Shown here in pieces: positions 21,708 through 25,723 of a stretch of DNA of 25,723 nucleotides. The notes beneath the pieces are model-generated. The model ran no database searches. It was not told the DNA's origin and was given only the letters and a program-made list of their open reading frames with translations. A program made the position numbers and the translations under genes. Position 1 is the first letter of the stretch. Each line of letters opens with the position of its first letter. This DNA is from GCA-003244245 sp046262495 (GTDB lineage: Bacteria > Actinomycetota > Actinomycetes > Mycobacteriales > Pseudonocardiaceae): assembly GCA_046262495.1 (NCBI GenBank), contig JBHEMR010000080.1:1-25723 (forward strand), given 5' to 3'.

Positions 21708-21713
21708 CATACT
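21708..21713 (+). promoter_or_regulatory. candidate -10 element CATACT for asnB
   Basis: CATACT lies eight bases before 21722, where transcription may start, leaving a leader of about 48 bases that carries the GAGGAGAGG site before GTG 21770. Confidence 0.35.
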
Positions 21714-21769
21714 GGGCCGCCGTGGGCCGGCTGGCTGAGCGGCGGTCGCTGAGGAGAGGGGCGCAACGC

Positions 21770-23698
21770 GTGTGCGGGTTGCTGGGACTAATCACGACGC
21801 AGCAGGACGCAGCGCAGCGGCAAGCGCAAGTAACCGCTGCGCTGCGCTGTCAGCGGCATCGCGGACCCGACGAGACTGGGACCTGGCACGACGCTGACGT
21901 GATCCTCGGGTTCAACCGCCTGTCCATTATTGATCTCGACCACTCCCACCAGCCGCTGCGCTGGGGCCCACCGGACGCGCCGGAGCGATACACCATCCTG
22001 TTCAACGGAGAGATCTACAATTACATCGAGCTACGTCAGGAACTGCAACGGGAGCCGTATCACGCACAATTTGTGACCGAGGGTGACACCGAGGTCGTTC
22101 TCGCGGCGTATCACCACCTCGGGTCGGCTGCCGTGCAGCAGCTCCGAGGAATGTTCGCATTCGTCATCTGGGACGCCCAGCTTCGGGTCGCGTTCGGTGC
22201 GCGCGACCCCTTCGGTATCAAACCGCTGTTCACTTGCGCTGGACCAGGCGGGATGGCGTTCGCGAGCGAGAAGAAGAGTCTGCTTGAGCTGGCGCCGTCG
22301 CTGGGCGTATTCACAGAGCTAGACCATCGAGCGCTACAGCACTATCTGACCCTGCAGTACGTGCCCGAGCCGGCCACTCTGCACAGCGGCATCACGCGGA
22401 TCGAGTCCGGCACCTCGTTCACCGTCTCCCCCGGCAGCAAGTTGATCAGTGAGCGTTACTTTCATCCCGATTTTCGGCCCCGCCACATCCAGTCGGGAGT
22501 CGACGCGCGAGTGCTGCACGACGACATCACCGCGGCGATGCGGGATTCGGTCGCCAAACACATGCGCGCCGACGTCACCGTCGGCGCATTTCTTTCCGGC
22601 GGGATCGACTCCACCGCCATCGCGGCGCTGGCCCGTGAACATAACCCGGATCTGATCACCTTCACCACCGGCTTCGAGCGAGCTGGCTTCTCCGAAGTGG
22701 ACGTGGCCGCGGAGTCGGCGGCCGCGCTCGGAGTACGGCATGTGGTCCGCACCGTCTCGGCCACTGAACTGGCCGACGCGTTGCCATTAATCGTGTGGTA
22801 CCTCGACGATCCGGTGGCCGACCCCGCGCTGGTCCCGCTGTGGTTCATCGCCCGGGAGGCGAGGGAACACGTCAAAGTCGTGCTGTCCGGGGAGGGCGCC
22901 GACGAGCTGTTCGGCGGCTACACCATCTACCGGGAACCGCTGTCGCTAGCCGCGTTCGAAAAAGTGCCTGGCGGGCTACGCCGTACGTTGGGGCGGATCT
23001 CCACGCGGATCCCGGACGGCGTGCGCGGCAAGGACTTGCTGCGTCGGGGCGCATTGACGCTGGAGCAGCGCTATTACGGCAACGCCCGGATCTTCCGGGA
23101 CGACCAGCTGTGTGGGGTACTCCGCGGCTACGACCCGACTATCACCCATGCCGATGTCACCGCGAGCCACTACGCGGCCTCGACCGGCTGGGACCCGGTT
23201 GCTCGCATGCAGCACGTGGACCTGTTCACCTGGCTGCGTGGCGACATCCTGGTCAAAGCCGACAAGATGACCATGGCCAACTCGCTTGAGCTGCGGGTGC
23301 CCTTTCTTGACCCGGAGGTTTTCCGGGTGGCATCGACCATCCCGCTGAGAGAGAAGATCACCCGCGAGACGACTAAGCATGCACTGCGCCAGGCGCTGCG
23401 CGACATCGTGCCTGCGCATGTGCTGAACCGGCGCAAACTGGGTTTCCCGGTTCCAATCCGGCACTGGCTACGCAATGACCTGCACGATTGGGCCCGCAGC
23501 ATCGTCGACGACTCGGCCACCGCGGAATTCCTTGATCTCGCGGCGGTGCACCGAATGCTCGACGAGCACCGCGCGGGTGCACGAGATCACAGCAGGCGGA
23601 TCTGGGCTGTGCTGATCTTCATGCTCTGGCACGGCATCTTCATCGAGCAGCGGATCACTCCCGTCGTGCCCGAGCCGCGCTATCCCGTGCACGTATAG
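21770..23698 (+). CDS. asnB: Asparagine synthetase B-type glutamine amidotransferase
   Basis: 642 residues from GTG 21770, chosen because it puts Cys second (V-C-G-L-L-G): removal of the initiator residue exposes the N-terminal cysteine nucleophile that class II glutaminases need. GAGGAGAGG lies ten bases upstream. The glutaminase domain (about 2-220) has RHRGPDETGTW, NRLSIIDL, FNGEIYNY and EGDTEV. The synthetase domain has the PP-loop SGGIDST at 276-282, SGEGADELFGGY, and DKMTMANSLELRVPFLD, followed by RRKLGFPVPIRHW. Besides making asparagine, the orthologue at this position in mycobacteria and LtsA in corynebacteria amidate meso-diaminopimelate in peptidoglycan, and the gene context favours that role; I cannot separate the two activities from sequence. 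A strong hairpin encloses the stop codon. Confidence 0.96.
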   Translation: MCGLLGLITTQQDAAQRQAQVTAALRCQRHRGPDETGTWHDADVILGFNRLSIIDLDHSHQPLRWGPPDAPERYTILFNGEIYNYIELRQELQREPYHAQFVTEGDTEVVLAAYHHLGSAAVQQLRGMFAFVIWDAQLRVAFGARDPFGIKPLFTCAGPGGMAFASEKKSLLELAPSLGVFTELDHRALQHYLTLQYVPEPATLHSGITRIESGTSFTVSPGSKLISERYFHPDFRPRHIQSGVDARVLHDDITAAMRDSVAKHMRADVTVGAFLSGGIDSTAIAALAREHNPDLITFTTGFERAGFSEVDVAAESAAALGVRHVVRTVSATELADALPLIVWYLDDPVADPALVPLWFIAREAREHVKVVLSGEGADELFGGYTIYREPLSLAAFEKVPGGLRRTLGRISTRIPDGVRGKDLLRRGALTLEQRYYGNARIFRDDQLCGVLRGYDPTITHADVTASHYAASTGWDPVARMQHVDLFTWLRGDILVKADKMTMANSLELRVPFLDPEVFRVASTIPLREKITRETTKHALRQALRDIVPAHVLNRRKLGFPVPIRHWLRNDLHDWARSIVDDSATAEFLDLAAVHRMLDEHRAGARDHSRRIWAVLIFMLWHGIFIEQRITPVVPEPRYPVHV

Positions 23699-23711
23699 CA
23701 CGTGCACGGGA
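23683..23711. terminator. bidirectional terminator-like hairpin between asnB and erpA
   Basis: TCCCGTGCACG (23683-23693), a seven-base loop and CGTGCACGGGA (23701-23711) form a perfect 11-pair stem. The asnB stop codon (23696-23698) is in the loop, and the erpA stop lies 15 bases beyond. No T-run, so it belongs to the U-less class seen in actinobacteria. It is the only structure in the 27-base gap between convergent genes. Confidence 0.65.
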
Positions 23712-23725
23712 GCCCGACAGCCGAG

Positions 23726-24088
23726 TTAGTTGAACGAGTCCCCGCAGGCACAGGAACCGCCTGCGTTGGGGTTGTCGATAGTGAAGCCCTGCTTCTCGAT
23801 CGTGTCCACGAAATCGATCACAGCACCTTGCAGGTACGGCACGCTCATCCGGTCGACAACGACGCCGAGACCATTGAAATCTCGCTTGGCATCGCCGTCC
23901 AGCGAGCGCTCATCGAAGAAAAGCTGGTAGCGGAGCCCGGCACAACCACCCGGCTGCACAGCGATGCGTAGGTACATGTCGGTGCGGCCCTCTTGGTCGA
24001 GCAGCGCCTTCGCCTTGGCGGCAGCAGCACTGGTGAGCTCGACACCATGAGTTGACACCTCGGTGCCGACGGTGTTCTCGACGGTCAT
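23726..24088 (-). CDS. erpA: A-type iron-sulfur cluster carrier (ErpA/IscA/HesB family)
   Basis: Small scaffold or carrier that delivers [Fe-S] clusters to apoproteins; 120 residues from ATG 24088, with AGGGAG about four bases upstream. All three ligand cysteines are present: Cys49 in QPGGCAGLRYQL and Cys113 and Cys115 in GGSCACGDSFN at the C-terminus. The rest (VELTSAAAAKAKALL; FDERSLDGDAKRDFNGLGVVVDRMS; LQGAVIDFVD) follows the HesB-like fold and M. tuberculosis Rv2204c in length and order. In actinobacteria it sits near respiratory genes that need Fe-S clusters, such as qcrA here, although it is convergent with asnB rather than co-transcribed. Its promoter may use TAGTGT at about 24138-24133. 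Confidence 0.96.
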   Translation of the reverse strand: MTVENTVGTEVSTHGVELTSAAAAKAKALLDQEGRTDMYLRIAVQPGGCAGLRYQLFFDERSLDGDAKRDFNGLGVVVDRMSVPYLQGAVIDFVDTIEKQGFTIDNPNAGGSCACGDSFN

Positions 24089-24240
24089 GACTCTCCCTGG
24101 GGATATCGGCGCTCGGCACGGACGGGTTTTCTACACTACGCGAACGTCCGCAACCGACGGGTGATTCCGTACCCCCCATGGTGGCACAGTCGGCGTTCAT
24201 CGCCCGCCCCAGCGATGAAGGGCTTACTCGCTCCTTGGCC

Positions 24241-24246
24241 TAGGCT
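24241..24246 (+). promoter_or_regulatory. candidate -10 element TAGGCT for the DUF3043 gene
   Basis: TAGGCT ends seven bases before GTG 24254 with no Shine-Dalgarno sequence between; predicts a leaderless start and helps place it. Confidence 0.45.
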
Positions 24247-24253
24247 GACCACC

Positions 24254-24895
24254 GTGAGGTTCCTGCGCGGCACTACCGGCTCTGGAGCCACCGATCCTGA
24301 GCCGGAGCCAGCGGTGGAGGCGGATGCCGACCCGGATGACGTAGGCCAGCGCGCCCGCAACGTCGGCAAGGGCAGGCCCACCCCAAGCCGCCGAGAGGCC
24401 GAGGGCCGCAAGCGCGGCCCGGCGCCTCCCCCGCCGCGTACTCAGCGCGAAGCGTTACGCCGGATGCGCGGATCCAAGGAAGAACGGCGCAACGCCGCGG
24501 CGGACCGCCGGGAACGCATGTTGGCGGGGGACGAGAAGTATCTGCTGGCGCGCGACCGCGGCCCGATCAAGGCCTACGTGCGGGATCTGGTGGATTCTCG
24601 GCGCCACCTCGCTGGCGCCTTCATGCCGCTGGCCCTGCTGGTGATCGTGGTGATCCTGGTGCCGGCGCCGATAGTGCAACAGTATGTGTCGCTGGTGTCG
24701 ATGGCGATGCTCCTTGCCATCATCGTCGAGGGAGTGCTGCTGGGCCGGACAGTCACGCGCCGCGTCCGCGAGCGGTTCCCCAACACGTCGGAGTCCGCGG
24801 CGAGCCTTGGCTTTTATGCGATGACCCGAGCGACCCAGCTGCGCCGGCTACGCGTGCCCAAGCCTCGGATCGATCGCGGGGACCCGATCCCGTAA
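24254..24895 (+). CDS. DUF3043-family membrane protein (Rv2206 homologue)
   Basis: 213 residues from GTG 24254; the frame is open from 24161 but homology to M. tuberculosis Rv2206 begins at RFLRG. The N-terminal 90 residues are acidic, then strongly basic and proline-rich (GKGRPTPSRREAEGRKRGP; REALRRMRGSKEERRNAAADRRERML), and probably cytosolic and disordered. The conserved core is GDEKYLLARDRGPIKAYVRDLVDSRR, followed by two membrane helices (AFMPLALLVIVVILVPAPIV and VSLVSMAMLLAIIVEGVLL) and a basic C-terminus (RLRVPKPRIDRGDP). The function of the family is unknown; RNA or nucleic acid binding by the basic part is possible but only a guess. It ends 34 bases from a convergent small gene. Confidence 0.9.
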   Translation: MRFLRGTTGSGATDPEPEPAVEADADPDDVGQRARNVGKGRPTPSRREAEGRKRGPAPPPPRTQREALRRMRGSKEERRNAAADRRERMLAGDEKYLLARDRGPIKAYVRDLVDSRRHLAGAFMPLALLVIVVILVPAPIVQQYVSLVSMAMLLAIIVEGVLLGRTVTRRVRERFPNTSESAASLGFYAMTRATQLRRLRVPKPRIDRGDPIP

Positions 24896-24929
24896 CCGGC
24901 TCCGCATCCGGGTCGCCGTGTCGGGCTGA

Positions 24930-25124
24930 CTACGGTCGCAAGCTCATCGGACCGTAAACGACAGACTCCCCGTCGAGCAGGGTGACTGCCGCAACACCAC
25001 CGTCGAGCAACGTCCGCCATTCGAGGCTGAGCCACTCTTCGGCATCGGACTGATCGCCGAAGGTGGTGTCCGGGCCGGGTACCTGACCGCCGTGCACATC
25101 CTGGTACCGCCACCGCAGGGCCAT
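24930..25124 (-). CDS. Small conserved actinobacterial protein of 64 residues
   Basis: From ATG 25124, with GGGAG six bases upstream, the product reads MALRWRYQD then FGDQSDAEEWLSLEWRTLLDGGVAAVTLLDGESVVYGPMSLRP. I recognise this pattern (WRY start, DAEEWL, VTLLDGE, YGPMSL end) from small proteins widespread in actinobacteria, for which I know no function. It looks like a compact alpha/beta domain with no signal peptide, membrane helix or cysteine. It is acidic in the middle and rich in aromatic residues for its size. It faces cobU across a 57-base divergent gap that is dominated by a perfect palindrome, and a TACCGT hexamer within that palindrome could be its -10 element, giving a leader of roughly 33 bases. 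Confidence 0.85.
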   Translation of the reverse strand: MALRWRYQDVHGGQVPGPDTTFGDQSDAEEWLSLEWRTLLDGGVAAVTLLDGESVVYGPMSLRP

Positions 25125-25158
25125 CGCATACTCCCGTCTGCCGCAATCAATCTCGCGG

Positions 25159-25180
25159 CGCCTGACGGTAGCGTCAGGCG
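25159..25180. promoter_or_regulatory. perfect 22-base palindrome with -10-like hexamers on both strands, before cobU
   Basis: CGCCTGACG, the four bases GTAG, and CGTCAGGCG form a perfect inverted repeat ending one base before the cobU GTG. The centre holds TAGCGT (25169-25174) on the plus strand, seven bases before the GTG, and TACCGT (25170-25165) on the minus strand, toward the small gene at 25124. It may be an operator over a shared promoter, or a hairpin if longer RNAs cross it. Confidence 0.55.
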
Positions 25181-25181
25181 G

Positions 25182-25706
25182 GTGCGGACGCTGGTGCTCG
25201 GTGGGGCGCGCTCAGGCAAGTCCGCCTACGCCGAGGGATTACTGCACGATGTGCAGGTGGATTACCTGGCAACCGCCCGGCGCCAGCCTGGCGACGATGA
25301 CTGGGAAGCGCGGATCTCCGCGCACGTGGCCCGCAGACCGCCGGGCTGGCACACCGTTGAGCCGGCCGACCTTCCCGCCGTCCTACGCGCCGTCGGAGGG
25401 GTCCCGGTGTTGGTTGACGACATCGCCACCTGGCTGACCGGAGAGCTGGACGACGCGGGCGCCTGGGAGGGCGGCGCACAACCGCTGCTGGCCTGCCGCG
25501 CGCGGTGCGCTGAGCTGGTGTCGGCGGTGGCGAGTTGCCGAGTCCGGCTGGTACTGGTCAGCGCGGAGGTCGGGCTTGGCGTCGTACCGCCGACCCGCGC
25601 CGGGCGGCTGTTCCGCGACGAGCTGGGTGCGCTCAATGGCGAGCTCGCCACGGTATGCGACGAGGTCTTGCTTGTGGTGGCTGGGCTGACCGTCAAGCTG
25701 CGCTGA
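25182..25706 (+). CDS. cobU: Bifunctional adenosylcobinamide kinase / adenosylcobinamide-phosphate guanylyltransferase
   Basis: Phosphorylates adenosylcobinamide and then transfers GMP to give AdoCbi-GDP in nucleotide-loop assembly of vitamin B12. 174 residues from GTG 25182; the frame opens at 25092 but homology begins at VRTLVLGG. Walker A is GGARSGKS (7-14). His48 in ARISAHVARRPPGWHTVE sits where the guanylylated histidine is in CobU. Walker B is VLVDDIATWLT. The C-terminal block EVGLGVVPPTRAGRLFRDELGALN and the end VVAGLTVKL are typical, so the protein is complete. TAGCGT seven bases before the GTG implies a leaderless mRNA. In M. tuberculosis cobT and cobS follow this locus; the window ends 17 bases after the stop, so I cannot see whether that holds here. 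No cobalamin riboswitch fits in the 57-base upstream gap. Confidence 0.94.
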   Translation: MRTLVLGGARSGKSAYAEGLLHDVQVDYLATARRQPGDDDWEARISAHVARRPPGWHTVEPADLPAVLRAVGGVPVLVDDIATWLTGELDDAGAWEGGAQPLLACRARCAELVSAVASCRVRLVLVSAEVGLGVVPPTRAGRLFRDELGALNGELATVCDEVLLVVAGLTVKLR

Positions 25707-25723
25707 CGGGTATCGCCCGGCAG
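25703..25723 (+). terminator. short hairpin at the cobU stop (window edge)
   Basis: CTG-a-CGGG, a five-base loop and CCCG-g-CAG can pair with one mismatch, spanning the cobU stop codon and reaching the last base of the window. The stem may continue outside, so its role is uncertain. Confidence 0.25.

Noticed and set aside
25125..25181. Cobalamin riboswitch before cobU
   Set aside because: The divergent gap is only 57 bases and taken up by a simple palindrome; a B12 riboswitch needs far more sequence.
1..25723. CRISPR arrays, insertion sequences, integrases, tRNA or rRNA genes
   Set aside because: No spaced direct repeats, transposase or integrase motifs, or tRNA-like cloverleaf ends were seen by eye; all sizeable frames are accounted for by housekeeping genes.

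Overview
The window is a gene-dense, high-GC actinobacterial chromosome segment. Gene content and order closely follow the Mycobacterium tuberculosis Rv2175c-Rv2206 neighbourhood (recalled, not searched): an Rv2175c-like DNA-binding protein, pknL, aroG, an Rv2179c-like exoribonuclease, plsC, an Rv2185c-like SRPBCC protein, fadD15, pimB', ripC-like hydrolases, trpD, ctaE-qcrCAB, ctaC, asnB, erpA, the Rv2206 family, then cobU. Departures from M. tuberculosis suggest a different family of Actinobacteria, perhaps Pseudonocardiales: the PknL-type kinase has PASTA repeats, an Amycolatopsis-like phosphofructokinase sits beside aroG, there are two NlpC/P60 genes, and the M. tuberculosis genes between qcrB and ctaF are missing. 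Lineage is inference.

Layout. 1-2330: a divergent pair, a DNA-binding protein (cut by the window edge) and a transmembrane Ser/Thr kinase with four PASTA repeats. 2325-6016: leftward genes for class II DAHP synthase, a probably pyrophosphate-dependent phosphofructokinase, a DEDDh exoribonuclease and a PlsC acyltransferase. 6221-10800: a small membrane protein, an SRPBCC protein, a metallophosphoesterase, the long-chain acyl-CoA ligase FadD15 and a GT4 mannosyltransferase. 10849-13553: two paralogous secreted NlpC/P60 peptidoglycan hydrolases separated by a small four-cysteine protein. 13784-15273: an atypical receiver-domain protein directly upstream of trpD. 15542-21597: the bcc-aa3 respiratory supercomplex genes, ctaE-qcrC-qcrA-qcrB rightward and ctaC-ctaF leftward. 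21770-25706: AsnB amidotransferase, an A-type Fe-S carrier, a DUF3043-type membrane protein, a 64-residue conserved protein and CobU.

The genes are core housekeeping: envelope building and its control (kinase, hydrolases, PimB-like transferase, PlsC, FadD15, AsnB), aerobic respiration, aromatic amino acid synthesis and cofactor assembly. I see no prophage, insertion sequence, integron, CRISPR array, tRNA or rRNA, and no clearly novel multi-gene system. No gene-free stretch exceeds 300 bases; the largest gaps are 19900-20177 and 15274-15541, both described below.

The most notable non-coding pattern is that nine genes have a TANNNT-type (one CATAAT) -10 hexamer ending 7-9 bases before a GTG or ATG start, which predicts leaderless mRNAs. 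One of these hexamers lies inside a perfect 22-base palindrome just before cobU that carries -10-like hexamers on both strands. Strong hairpins also sit between asnB and erpA, between ctaE and qcrC, and between qcrB and ctaF.
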